From: Isoetes taiwanensis
Taxonomy: Eukaryota > Streptophyta > Lycopodiopsida > Isoetales > Isoetaceae
Assembly (NCBI GenBank): GCA_021234155.1
Contig: JAJEKV010000028.1
Span: 10,434,134 to 10,498,133 of the forward strand
Reading direction: 5' to 3'
DNA length: 64,000 nt
In this document: piece by piece, positions 1-11,530 of the stretch
How positions within the stretch are numbered: the stretch's first letter is position 1
Layout: every line of letters starts with the position of its first letter
Translations under genes and position numbers: made by a program
The notes under the pieces: model-generated
The model's input: only the letters and a program-made list of their open reading frames with translations
The model's database searches: none
Told to the model about the DNA's origin: nothing

Positions 1-1912
1 AGACACGCCCAATTTTCGAATTTTCTGAGAAGGTCTAGGTCAAAGGGTTAGTTTAGAACTGCCGGGCAGCCCGCTGTGGCAACCGAAGCCGCACCCTTCC
101 CAAGTCAAACGAGGCCGACCTCCGGGATCCCTCACAAGAGGGGAGAGTCCTGACCCCGAGGCGGATCCAAAAGTTCCCGAGGCAGCTCCTTCCCCGGCAA
201 CAAGCCCCTGGCCGCACGCTAATGACCACCCTCCCGAGCCCCCCCTCCCCTATCCCACCGCTGATCCTCCGCTCATGGGCCCCTCTTCGAAGGTCCAAAA
301 GATTCCAGATCGGTCCCGAGAACTTGTCAAACCGGCGGGCCCCCCGGGATGTTCTGGCCAGAGAAACCGCGACCGCTTTGTCGTCGCACCGGGATGCTCC
401 TAATGGCAAATAGACCCCGCCAAATCGTCCGAATGGCTAGAAATTACCCTAGGGAGCAAGTTACACCTGGCCGGTTTTGCGAAAAGAAGGAAACACTCAC
501 GCCCCACGACAAAAGATCCCCGCGATGCACATCCTAGGCCAATTGACTACGAAGTGTGATGGAAGTGAGCTACTTTGGCTTCTTGGAGTTCGGTGGTCTT
601 CCGCCACTTTAACTTGGTCCCCGGGCAATGTCGACGCCTCGAGTCCATTGGCAGAGTCGATCGCGATTCCCGAGAGCCGAGGTCGCCTCGGCCCGGCCCC
701 CTGTGGCCTTGGGGAGAGGAAATTTGGGGCAAGAGCTACTCCGGAGGGATTTTAGGGTCCGCGCCTCAAGGCCAACACCCCAACCCCACTTCAAGACACG
801 GCGCAAGGTCCCGGCCGACCGGACAAGGAGAGGGTTCCTAAACGAAAACCCCGTGGGTTGCCGTGCTCTAGAAGGGTTTACGCTTTGGGGCCGAAGTCCT
901 GGTGCACTTGGGACCGGGCCGAGAAGCAGCAGAGCCGAATACTGCGAGCAAGGGGAACTGACGGAAGCGAGTTTGGGCCTTTCCTCCTCCCGATGTGGCA
1001 AGTAGAAGTCGGGGGCTTTTGCAGCTGGCAAGACATTCAGAATTCGCAATTAATGCATTGCACGAAAATAAATCGGTTTTTTGCCAATGATCCCTAATTC
1101 ATCTCCAAAGACACTACCAATTTTCGAAATTTTCGGAGAAGGTCTAGGTCAAAGGGTTAGCATTAGAACTGGCCGGGCAGCCCGCTGTGGCAACCGAGCC
1201 GCACCCTTCCCCAAGTCAAACGAGGCCGACCTTTGGATCCCCTCACAAGAGGGGAGAGTCCCACCCCGTGAGGTATGGATCCAAAGTTCTCGAGGCAGCC
1301 CTTTTCCGGCAACCGCCCCTGGTCCTGACGCTTAATGACCACTCCTCCCGAGCCCTGCCTCCCCTATCCCACCGCTGATCTCCTGCTCATGGGCCCCTCT
1401 TCGAAGGTCCAAAAGATTCCAGACGTCCCGAGAACTTGTCAAACCGCTGGGCCCCGATGCTCCGCCTTTGTAGAAACCGGGTGACTGCTTTTGTCGCTCG
1501 CACCGGGAGGCCCGAATGGCAAATAGACCCTCAAATCGTCCTAATGGGCGGCAAATTACCCTAGGGAGCAAGTTACACTGGGCCGGGTTTTGCAAAGAAA
1601 GAAACACCTTCACGCCCACCACGACAAGATCCCGCGATCCACATCCTAGGCCAATTGACTTCACGAGGATGGAAGCGAGCTACTTTGGCTTTAGAGTTCG
1701 GTGGTGGAGCCGCCAATGAACTTTGGTCCCCAAGGCAATGTCGAATGCTCTGAAATCCATTGGCGAGTCGACGCTGGGATTCCGGAGGGAGGTCGCCCTG
1801 GCCCGCCCCCTGGCCTTGGGGAGAGGAAATTTGGGGCAAGTGAAACCATGGAGGGATTTAGGGTCTCAAGGGCTCAAGGCCAACACCCCAACCCCACTTT
1901 CAAGACATTCCG
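1..1912 (+). repeat. Truncated copies of ~1.11-kb satellite
   Basis: About 1.7 units of a GC-rich tandem satellite, in the same orientation as the large array at 18.7-32.0 kb. The anchor GGTCTAGGTCAAAG occurs at about 31 and 1140, a period of about 1,109. Recognisable unit landmarks are CTCACAAGAGGGGAGAG, GTGATGGAAGTGAGC-type text, the GTAAACC...GGTTTAC hairpin near 840-890, and GCAATTAATGCATTGC. The array continues off the left edge of the window and stops abruptly near 1912 in AT-rich unrelated DNA. Open frames inside it are shadows of the repeat and show no conserved protein. Confidence 0.93.
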
Positions 1913-4900
1913 CAAAATATACACAAAAAGAAAGGAAATTTTTGTTTTCCTTTTGAAGGACAACTATAGTGCCAATTAGGTGTAGCGCCTGGGTTTCCAT
2001 GTTGCCAAGAGCCTGGGTGTCCCTTGCACAGTATTGCCGCATTTATTTTGCCATGCCAGGGTGGGTGGCATTAATAGCTGAGAAGTTTAAAGCAGCAGGG
2101 TCTTGCCTTCTGAAGATTATAGCTCACCGGCGATCTCTTAGTTGTTGGCTTTGGCCCGCGGTGTCGAAATGCGTTTGTACTCTTAGCGAAGGTTCACGAG
2201 AATGTTTTACTAATGCATACCCTAGTTTATGATGGTGTTGTTGATGAAAGTCGACACCAATATAGGGATTGGCGTATGTTTTAGTAAGTATTGATTAGTC
2301 TTGCCTTTTGAAAAAGCGGCCCTGGGTTAAGTGCAATGCATTTTAAACTTGTTAGCCTCTAAGTGGGAGCATTTTTGGCGATGGGCCCGGGCTATAGATC
2401 ATAAATCATGTTTTGGTCATTTCATGTGTTTCCCCATCTTTGGCCTTGCACATACGTTACATATCAACCAATTAAAATTTATTAGTAGTAGGATAGAATG
2501 TTAGGGTCTTAGCGTGGTGGCTTAAATTTAAGCGTTTTGTTTTGGTTTAAAAGCGAGTTGATTTATGCTCTTGCTAAGCACTAAATTGAAGGAGTTTATC
2601 TTTGCTTGACTTGTAGGTGTTCTTTGTTGTCATTTTGCGTATTGTTGGTGGAGTTGCATTTTGCTAGCTAGCTAGACAATCCCTTAAACAAGCGGTATGA
2701 CTTGAGAAGAAGCGGTTAACTTCATAACCAGCTATGGCATTAGTGTCGGATAGAGCGCCAACTAGTAGAGGCATTGGTGTCTCAAGCGGAGGCTATAGGC
2801 GGCAACTGAGTCATCTTACGCACCACCAGCGTAGAAAAGTAGACCACAACAAGCATGGTCTGCTTTGAGACCATAATTCATGAACCCGATTGTGTGTCAG
2901 GGCTGTGCAATGCCTCAGCTCAGGATTTGGAATTGATTATCAACGTGAGGAAGGATGGCTAGACTACCATGCAAGGCTTGTAAAAAGATCTGCGAGAAGG
3001 GCTTTTAAGCCTCGAATGATAGCTCTAGAGCACGAAAAAAGAGGGAACAGAGAGGTATACATGGATGAGTGGGTAATATTAAGCGCCTCTACGGAATATG
3101 ATCCCGGAAGTTGCAAATTTGAATAGTCATCGCTTGAGGGCTGGGCTGAAAGAAAAAGCCATCCGTGGAATGCGGCATGGAACAACAGAAAAGTTGAAGA
3201 AAAAGCCCGCAACCCACTCATCTTGTTAAAAGAAAGTGTTGGCGCAAACAATAAGAAAAGCGTCTGGTGAGGCAGATAGGGAGTGGGAAGCTCATAGAAG
3301 AAGCGGATATGTTAAAGACAACTTGGTTTGCCAAAGTAGATTCATCACAAATAATAAGCAGGACAATGAATTGGTTAAGTTCATATGGCCGCGATGCATA
3401 AATGCAATATTCTAGGGTCTAGTTTTATTAAGGATGAACCATATTGTGTAAAATTTCAAAATAATAATTTTCAACCCGGTCAGATCCCAATAAGTTAGTG
3501 GAAGCCATGTTGAAGAACATCAGGGATGGAATGTAAGTTAGGCATGGGTGTCTAATGTTGCATTGGTAGCACAACCCGGCCTAGAAAGACAAGGGTTAAT
3601 TTTCCCTTTTTGGAATGGAGGTTAAGTTGGCAACCTTCTTTACAAGTCATGGGTGCAATGCTTTTTTCGAGCTTGCATTTAAGAACTTAGGAGCTGTCCC
3701 AAGTTGAGATAGACTTGATGCGCCTTGAGGGCCTTGAAAAAAAAAAATTATTGTTGCCTCTAGGGTTGGGAACTTGGCAATGTCATTACTGCGGTGACCT
3801 CTGGAAACTTCATCAAGAAAGATATTTGCATATGGACTTGCATCAGGACAATATATTGCTCCATTTTGAGTATGGAAAAGAAGGGATGCATTGATCCTCG
3901 GTACGTATGTATTGGCATTTGTGATTGGCGTGAATCGGTGGCTGGGGCGGGCATGGAGGTAAAGCGATGGCATTACAAGGTTTTGGATGGCGGGTAAGAA
4001 AAATTGAAATGGAAAGGGCGGACATCCATATATGCATGATGATCTCTATTTTTGGTAGTGGCTCAAAGGCAGTGGCTACAAAGGGTTGACTTTGATTTGC
4101 ATGGGGCAAGCGTACATTGTCTATTACTTGGCCCGTTTGCTAGTAAGCACTCCTACATGGAGTCATAGGAAGCCTGGGCAACAAGGCAAGCATCGGAGAA
4201 TGTCGCGACTATTTGGAAGCAATGCGTTGAGTCGCCAATGAAGCAAAAATTTGATCTGGCCCGGCTACTTGACACCATGGGGCGGTTTTCATTGCTCTCA
4301 ATTCCGTGCCGCGAGGCCCTGGTTGGAATCAGTTAGATTCTTCAACTTGGCCCACGGTGGGGGCGGCCTTGATAGACAAGCTCGTCTAGTCGTTTAGCGT
4401 GCATATCATTATTCTGCCGACACCTAAATTTACATTCAAACATTCTTGTATATAATATTCAAAAAAAATTCATTAAACACTTGTTTGATTCTATTTGAGA
4501 AATTATTGTCTATGTAATATAAATATAACTCTTCTTTTCATGTGCTTTTTGTGTTATTTATTGTGCTTTTTTTATATGTCGCATCTAAAGAAAATTATAA
4601 AGACAAGAAGTCAAAGCACACCTGTACAAGTCAGCACCATAATTATGTCTCATGAACAGCATGACCAATCTTCTTCAAACGTGGACACATCGACGGCGAG
4701 GGAATGCCTTGAGTCCGCTGATTTTCAGTACCTTATACTTTGAGGACCCCCTCTCCTTTCTTGCAAAGCATGGAGAAACGAGCTTGAATTATTAGGCTGC
4801 TTTCGGCAAGTGGAGAGAACGACAACACATGCAAAGAGTGAATGAGTATCGCATAGGTGGAATTCACGAGGCTGCGTCACGATGGATGGCAGTATCTAAG

Positions 4901-6246
4901 AGAAAGTTGTACACCATCACTGGGGTGCATAATGTAGCTGGTGAGGCGAGGGCGGGCTATTGTCATGGAGCGGACTTCGAGGATGTAATAAAAACTTGGA
5001 CAAGAATGAGTTTGAAAGGGATTGGCCCAATAGGAGGGGGGTAGTACAAAGCTCATGAGTGCAAGATTCTAAGTGGTAGAGCCAAGGTAGTGGGCGTGTG
5101 TCAAGTGAAGGACACTTACCCCACAATAGTGAATTCAGTAAGAGTTTCACACAGCAAATTTATACTATGAGCTTGTGAAGGAAGTGCTTATGAAAACTAT
5201 CTGAGTGAAAATGGAGGAAAGGAAAGCGGTAGTAGCGGCACCAAGGGGTTAAGCTATCGGAAGATATAGCGAAATTAGAAGCGCATGGTGAGCCTATCCT
5301 CATTACATACACAGTTCTTGTGGCTATCGACTTTTTGGAAATTGCGGTGGCCGTCCCATTTGGAAGGCGTGAATGAACTTGTAGGCATTAGGGCCCAGTT
5401 GGAGAATAATAAATGGAACCTAACCCTTCGAAGAGAATATTAACTTAAAGACGTCTTGCCGTGGGTATGAAGATAGCTGCGAATTAGAGGACACTAAGCG
5501 GCGGCTAGCGGAGCGAAGAGCCAGCGGTCTGAGGGGCTCGCGATCGCGTGCACCTTCACAAGATCGTTGGACTCGACCTTTTAGGGTGACTTGGACGGTC
5601 AATATCCTATCCCCTCATGGTATTTGTATGAGAGGCATTGGGAAGAAACTAAAGGTTGCTGATTATAGACATTGTATGTGGTGTCTGCGAACAACTTGAC
5701 AGGGTGGGCTGGTACACTCTAGGGTTTGGGCATCGTTATGCACATGCGATGTGTTCTTGATTGGATGTTGCAAAACCCACATCCAATGCAAGGCCGGATG
5801 GATTTTTCTTGAATTGCAATATGCCATATTAAATATGCAAGGTCGCATGTTAGCTTTGCCACAACTAGTTGCTGCGCGGGGAGGATGGGCAAATGCATAC
5901 TTTTGAGTTATCACGAGATGGAATTGTGGAGGGAGTGAAGGGCCATGCGAAGGAGATAGTGCCGGACATTAACTAGTTCCTACCACCACCTCGAGGGCCA
6001 CGGGGGTGATTGGGTTGATCCAGAGAGACCAATAAAATAATGTTGAGTGGCGTATAATGGGGCAGTTAAAATTTTTGACTTGTATCATTTTGCGAATGGA
6101 TAGTAAGGTGTCTGATATTATTTCAAATAAATTTCATTGTCCAACAGGCATTAGGTATTCTAGAACCTTTCACTATGAAACTCCTTGGATCAACTGCCAT
6201 CTCTTTGACCTCGGCTTAGTCTTTCTTTGTTTGTCTGTTTAATGTA
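1913..6246. other. Decayed intergenic DNA, no gene recognised
   Basis: No protein family is recognisable across this 4.3 kb. A short plus-strand frame at 2890-3126 (tryptophan-, glutamate- and arginine-rich, ending in a YDPGSCKFE-like string) looks more protein-like than its surroundings, but it runs straight into stops and may be a remnant of an old transposon. A mixed AT/GC stretch at 5460-5590 holds no recognised feature. Confidence 0.5.
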
Positions 6247-6300
6247 TCTATAGTGCCCCCTAGGATGAGTTTGCTCACTCATTTTTGGTGGCACTATAGA
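6247..6300. repeat. Short perfect-ended hairpin
   Basis: TCTATAGTGCC at 6247 is the reverse complement of GGCACTATAGA ending at 6300. A second short stem (ATGAG / CTCAT) lies inside the loop, so the whole 54 bases can fold on themselves. It could be a MITE tip or a recombination scar. No function is implied. Confidence 0.75.
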
Positions 6301-6476
6301 TTAGTCAAATAGGAAAAATTGAAAAGGGAGTGAGCCTGGACTGCGATTTAGCTTCTCCACACCCTTCGGGATGGTTGTCGACTAACCAGGCTTGATATTG
6401 TTCACGGCAAACAATGTAGATTTCTCGGAAATCTTGTTATCTCCTTTACAAAGGGCGAGCTTTGCTCTCGCTCTCT

Positions 6477-6545
6477 TTTAGAGACACTCTGTGGTAATGT
6501 AGCTTAGTGTTTTTGCTAGATTACATTACACAGAGAGGCTCTAAA
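6477..6545. repeat. Inverted repeat, ~29-base arms
   Basis: The left arm (6477-6506, containing CTCTGTGGTAATGTAG) and the right arm (6517-6545, containing ATTACATTACACAGAGAG) are imperfect reverse complements around a ~10-base loop. A related AATGTAGCTTAG string recurs at about 7140, so this may be part of a degenerate MITE of ~0.6 kb. Confidence 0.6.
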
Positions 6546-7770
6546 TGAGAGGTGGAACAGAACTCGTTCTCTCTAGAGGTGGAAGTTCACCATTATACAA
6601 GTTGCCATAGCGTCGAGGAGGTGAGAAGCGTTCCTTAATTTCAAGCCAAAGTCTTTGCTTGAGCTTTGTCCATTAGTTATAAAAGCGGTAGTTAGGCACC
6701 AAATCATGGAATATCCTATCTCCTGCTATTGATGGAGAATCTTGGTAACCTTTGTGACTTGAAATTAGAAAAGCGTGTCCCCGTCGAGTCATGGTAGATT
6801 ATCTGAGGGATAGAGGTAACAAGATTTTTGAGTACTCTATTTCATTGTGGCGTGGATGATACAAGCACAGTGGTTGCTTACTTGATTCTGGCTGTGGCTT
6901 GAAGTTCCGCGAGATGATGGACCAATAATGCCTTTTGACATCTGGACCTCTTCTCAGGCCTTCTTTCCTTTGAACAACATGGCAAATAAAACCATGGTGA
7001 CCAGCGAAAGAGCCAGTGCGATGTAGAGGGGCAGATCTGCAGATGGATGCGGCTAGCGTGGAGGGTTCATCATTCATCATGTGATTAATGAGTGAAAGCA
7101 TCGAGACTTCCCAATCTTTCTTTCCCGCCTCTTTGGGCAATGTAGCTTAGTTTACATTCTAAGTTCCATTGTTCAAAGATAACTAGATTTGGGAATTAGC
7201 GATCTTTCACTCTATATTCCTTGAGGCAGCTGATGGTTCTTGCCATGCTATAGGCCACTGTATCCTGTGAACCTTTCTTAAAGAGAGTACATGGTAATCA
7301 TCAGCGATAAATCGTGCCTCTTCGCGAGACTTCATCTCCATCAAATCAGCTCGGCCCGATCCATGGTTGTTTGGCCCCTTGGCATGCGTAGATTACTTCT
7401 CATCGGCAAGATTCTATGGCGCGCCTTGAGGGCAATCAGCAAGAAGTCAAGCGGTTTTGATGAGGGTGAAAGTCTCTCAAAGGCACTTTCAAGGTGACTT
7501 CGGGCACTCAATTCCTCTCACTTGCACTATTGGAAGATACCAAGGAGGATAGTCATTACAATTGCTTGCAACATATCGATAACTTGCCCGTGGGCTTGCC
7601 ACTATGCATAAGATTCCATATTTGGTTCCTTCTTATGACTCTTGGTCGTCGTGAAGCTCTTCATCGCCCACCTTCGCTCAAGTTCGGTATTGATTAACTT
7701 TCGGGAATGAAAAGCTTGTAGTCAGAGCTATTAGGTAGGATAGTACATTTTGCAACCTTCTTCAAATCGA
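6546..7770. other. Unassigned DNA downstream of hAT remnant
   Basis: This stretch lies 3' of the decayed hAT transposase (minus strand). A 113-codon minus-strand frame at 6799-7140 is open but matches no hAT C-terminal motif I know. I did not find the hAT dimerisation domain (the usual SSSxxERxFS-type signature), so the 3' end of that gene is either lost or unrecognisable here. Confidence 0.4.
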
Positions 7771-7775
7771 ACCCA

Positions 7776-9488
7776 TCACTTCTTTATCGTATGCTGGTCC
7801 ATATCATGGTTGTGTGGGTCTAAGGCATGTCGGCGGCTGAAAATCATTGTAGGACTTCTTCCATGGCCGTTCATTGAAGTCTCGGCGGTCTTTAGCGTGC
7901 TTAGCATTGTCAAAGGCGCGTTGGGGCCATCACATTCTAGAAAAGATTGAATGGAGTGCCAACACCTCGGACCTTTCGATGCTTGTCTTTGAAGAATCAA
8001 CGGTTTTGATGGCATGACAAGCGGTTGCATGCACCTCACAACATTCTTCGCCTTTCCAAAGCGTCTCAGCCCAAGCATTTCTTGAAGGGCGTGACTGTTG
8101 TCGATGTTTGGAAGCATTTTTTCCCTTTACGCCTCCTTTCCCATTCAAAAAACTACGTATGATTGAAGGTTGAGATAATCCAATCCGCGACACTTAAGCA
8201 CTTTTCAAAGGCAGGATGTAATTGGAACCAAATCCGTTTGCCGAGGATTCATTAGTGCTAGGGCCTTCTGGCGCAATGACTTGTAAATGGCATAAATTGC
8301 CGGCTTCCTTGTGATGAATTTTTATAAAGGCGGCGCTTTCTGAATGGGATCTTTGAACCACGTGTGCTGTGAGAACCAATCCTTGAGCAATAGGTTCGAG
8401 GGGCACTAGTAGCGTGCAACCCTAGAAATTCGAGACTCAATAATTCACCCGCTAACTTGCAATTAGAGTCGTTATCCATTACAACCTGAAATATTCTCTT
8501 GGGTCCAAAACTCTCTATCCACGACCTTTGTTTTAACGAAAAATCCAATCTCATGTCACTTGGTCAGTTTTGGTTTCTACGATTTTCAAAAATACTTCGC
8601 CCCCTGGATACACGATCATGAAGTTTAAGATGGTCCTTGTTTACATTGCTCCAACCATTAGTCACTAGTGAAGCCGGCCTGGCTTCAGTAACACGACACA
8701 ACTTCATCTCCACCCTCTCGAGCATTTTTTCGTGTATTTCATCAACCATTTTATTGTTGGCATGCTTGTATGAAGGCAACCTAAAAGCCGGCTCTGCTTT
8801 GGCAACTTCTTGGAAGGCTTCTTTCATTGCTTTGTGCTCCAAAACATGTGGAGACAACCCGGCATATAAAAATGCCTCTACAACCTTTAATTGTGTCTTC
8901 TTCAGTTGCATGTTAAGCAATGATCTCCACTACTATTTCAATTGTCTCTATCATTCTCTGCTCTCCCGTACTTATACCTATTGACCCTAGTCCACCCTCT
9001 GATTGGTATGCTGCCCCAACAGGGGGGGTGGTATAGTTATTTTTGTCTGCTTCTACTCGGCACTGCTTTGAGTATCCGTAACTCGTCTTTTTTTCATATT
9101 ATTCTTTGTTTTGCATATCACATCCAGTCGAGCCAACCTTTCAATGGCATCCTTTCGCAAGTCAGCAGAAGCAGTACAAGTCGCGACACCGACGTCTCGT
9201 TCACATAAGATGTGAGCTCGAATTCTTGTTGCAGAACCATTTACCGATGAGTATCCACAAAACACACATTCCCACTCATTTGCGCCAAACTCTTTCACAA
9301 AATCCCATTCTGGGCCTCTTTTCCGTCCGGCAACCCGGTAACCGCGACCACGTGCACAGTGCGATCCAGTGGCCCCGCCACGTCGCGCCGCCGATCCTCG
9401 CACCTCTAGAGGTGGATGCATGACCGTTGCCTGCACCTCTTAAGGTAGATGCATGATCCGTCGCCATTGCTACTAGCTTGGCTGACAA
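7776..9488 (-). pseudogene. Decayed hAT transposase (BED finger + DUF659)
   Basis: Broken minus-strand remnant of a plant hAT transposase. Near 9053-9400 an N-terminal BED-type zinc finger is visible: a WxFVKEFG lead-in, CVFCGY, GSATRIRAHIL, then GVATC. After a probable intron, 8564-8920 reads like the start of DUF659 (SPHVLEHKAMKEAFQEVAK, then LVTNGWSNVNKDHL) and then loses frame. The expected continuation is found one base out of phase. At 8258-8554 another DUF659 block has FQVVMDNDSNCKLAGELL, matching the family's VVTDNAANCxxAG motif. The remainder down to 7776 is weakly hAT-like. Several frameshifts and stops make an active protein impossible. Terminal inverted repeats and target duplications were not found. 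Confidence 0.82.
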
Positions 9489-10380
9489 TGTCTGTTGATC
9501 AGACTCCTTGATTACCTCGAACTAAAGGAAGACATATATATGCAAAGGAGCAAGCTCACAATGCATATGTTACGTCAACGTTAATTATGAGAATCAAGGG
9601 GGTTGGACGAGGATCCTATAGGATATTCTAAGGAAAGCGGAATCCGAATCAAAATTTGGAAAACAACTGGGATGGAGTAATCTCACATTCCGGTATCCAA
9701 CGCCAGAACCAGCGACACACAAAAGCGACACCTCAAAGGCAAACCGTTTCCCAAGGAGTATTTTGACTCAACTTTGGCGATCCAGCGTTTGAGGTGAATT
9801 CTAGGGCTAATCACATTTTTCTTATATATACTATTACGATTGCCATAAAAAGCGGACCAAGCGAGAGCGCCAAACATTTTTTGCTTTGTAAAAGTGAAAA
9901 AAGCATTTCGAAGATTTTAGGTAATGCGAAAACATCAGTTCAGCGTCACATAAAACTTTTCGGCGTACATGAGCGTTCAAAACGGCGATGCGAACTTTAA
10001 AAAGTTTCGCGTCTGTGAAACCAAGCAAAGCGCGTCAAAAAAAAGTTTCGCGTCTGCGAATCGATGTTTTTTGCGTCTGTGGAAAAAAATTCTTTTCAGC
10101 GTACGGTTTTTGCTTTTCATGTCTGCGAAAATCTTCCGAAGCCAGGAAATTTTTTGCCGTATTTTTTATGTTTTTATCACGGTAAATATGTGCTTGGTAT
10201 CATACAATTCGTAAGTATTTAAATTGTAAAGCGTCGGTGTATTGAACCTCGTATTGCACTCTCTAGTATCTATTCCTGGGAAGTGTTTACTACAAATCCA
10301 TGTTTCTTCATAGACCCGGAACATAGCTATATATTATATCAAAGAAAAGTAAGGTATATTCCACCAAGTCAATAGGCTAG
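9489..10380. other. Region with GCGTCTGCGAAA-like repeats
   Basis: Between the hAT remnant and the recognisable MULE tail. From about 9840 to 10190 the plus strand repeats variants of GCGTCTGTGAAA, CGCGTCTGCGAA and TTCGCGTCTG, with poly-A and poly-T tracts between them. The spacing is irregular. This resembles the subterminal repeat zone of a transposon, but I could not pair it with a terminus. No coding sequence was recognised. Confidence 0.45.
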
Positions 10381-10593
10381 AAACATTAACCCATGTAAGC
10401 CATGTGTGTCTCCACATTATTTGTGAGAATATATAGAGCAACAGTTAATTCTCCTACCTCAAAGTGCACGTTTATATATGCCTAGACACATCTTAAGGGC
10501 ACCATGCCATGCCTCTATGGCGGCATTGGTCTCTTGATTTGAATGCGCATTACATTGTTGTAGCCAATACCTTTGTCAAATGTTCTTGGTCCA
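10381..10593 (-). pseudogene. MULE transposase pseudogene, C-terminal half
   Basis: Minus-strand continuation of the MULE/SWIM-type transposase whose 5' half lies at 50,326-52,471. Reading leftward from 10,593 it gives SNQETNAAIEAWHGALKM, the family's conserved NQxTNAxxExxHGxLK block, with one in-frame TGA just before it. Further left, remnants of the usual GRRxDWLxxxLT motif can be read (about 10,440-10,490, DWLIYILTNNVETH in an alternate frame). It is decayed after that. The junction at 10,591-10,593 (CCA) is the left copy of the target duplication of the large CACTA element. Confidence 0.85.
10591..10593. repeat. Target site duplication CCA (left)
   Basis: The three bases before the CACTACAA terminus at 10,594. 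The matching CCA lies at 50,323-50,325, immediately after the other terminus. Three-base duplications are characteristic of CACTA elements. Confidence 0.85.
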
Positions 10594-10599
10594 CACTAC

Positions 10600-11082
10600 A
10601 AAACAAAGCCACATTCGGCGTTTCTATTACCGGCGTCGGGCGTCGTTGCGTCGATGATCGGCGATCAAAGCGTCGATGCCCGGCGTCTATTTCGGCGTCG
10701 GGCGTCGATAAAGCGACATTTATCTTTGTCGCTATGCGGCGTCATAGCCGCGTGGCGTCTTTAGCGGCGACCTCCGCGTCGTTCAGCGTCGTTAGCGTAC
10801 CGTGGAGTGACCACCCCGCGGTACTTCTTTGCCAGTGACCGCCCGGTAGCGGCGGCTGGCGTGGCGGATGACACAGCAGCGTCGTTCAGCGGCGACAAGT
10901 ACCGTCATCATAATCGAGTCGGCGTTTGCCATAAAAAATAAGCGTCGTTCATTCTTCGCGCGTGTTTGTCACACAATACCATTATGGTTTGTCGCTGTCT
11001 GGCGGCTTTGGCCCATCGCGGTTCTTGTCGTTCAATTGGCGTACGCGGAACAACGTCGTTCAACGGCGATTAAGGAATTTTG
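10600..11082. repeat. Left subterminal repeat zone of CACTA
   Basis: GC-rich stretch crowded with GGCGTCG, GTCGTT, CGTCGTTCAGCG and GGCGACA variants on the plus strand. Matching motifs in inverted orientation occupy 49,870-50,320 at the other end. In En/Spm elements such arrays are the binding sites of the element's second protein (TNPA). That role here is inferred from position and density. Confidence 0.75.
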
Positions 11083-11530
11083 ATAAAAAAAATATTTTAT
11101 TTAATATTATTCAATATGATTTAGCGGACGGTTAATATTCATATTCAAAATTAACAAATATTTAATATAAATAAATATTTAGTAATATTTATTAATATTA
11201 ATATTATCAATAATATTAATAGTATTAATAAATATTAAATATGAACAAAATAAATCGAGAATAAATATTTAAAAATTTAAAAATTCGAAAAATAGAAACA
11301 AATATTGATTAAATTATATTAATGGTAGATAAGCATTATTGTTTAATATGTAATTAAATGTTTAATAAATCTAAGAATAAAAAATAGAATCGAGCATAAA
11401 ATTAACATAACAAAAAAATCATAAATAATAAGAACAAAGCATAAAAATTTAAATTGAATTCAATTAATATATTTCACAATGTAATTTGCACATTACAAAA
11501 TATATTAAGTCTTTAGTTGTTGCTCTCTTC
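11083..11530. other. AT-rich spacer
   Basis: Strongly AT-rich tract built from ATATTTAATAT-like runs, immediately inside the GC-rich left subterminal zone. No ORF or known signal was seen. Around 11,500-11,545 it passes into a CTTCTTCTT microsatellite. Confidence 0.6.
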
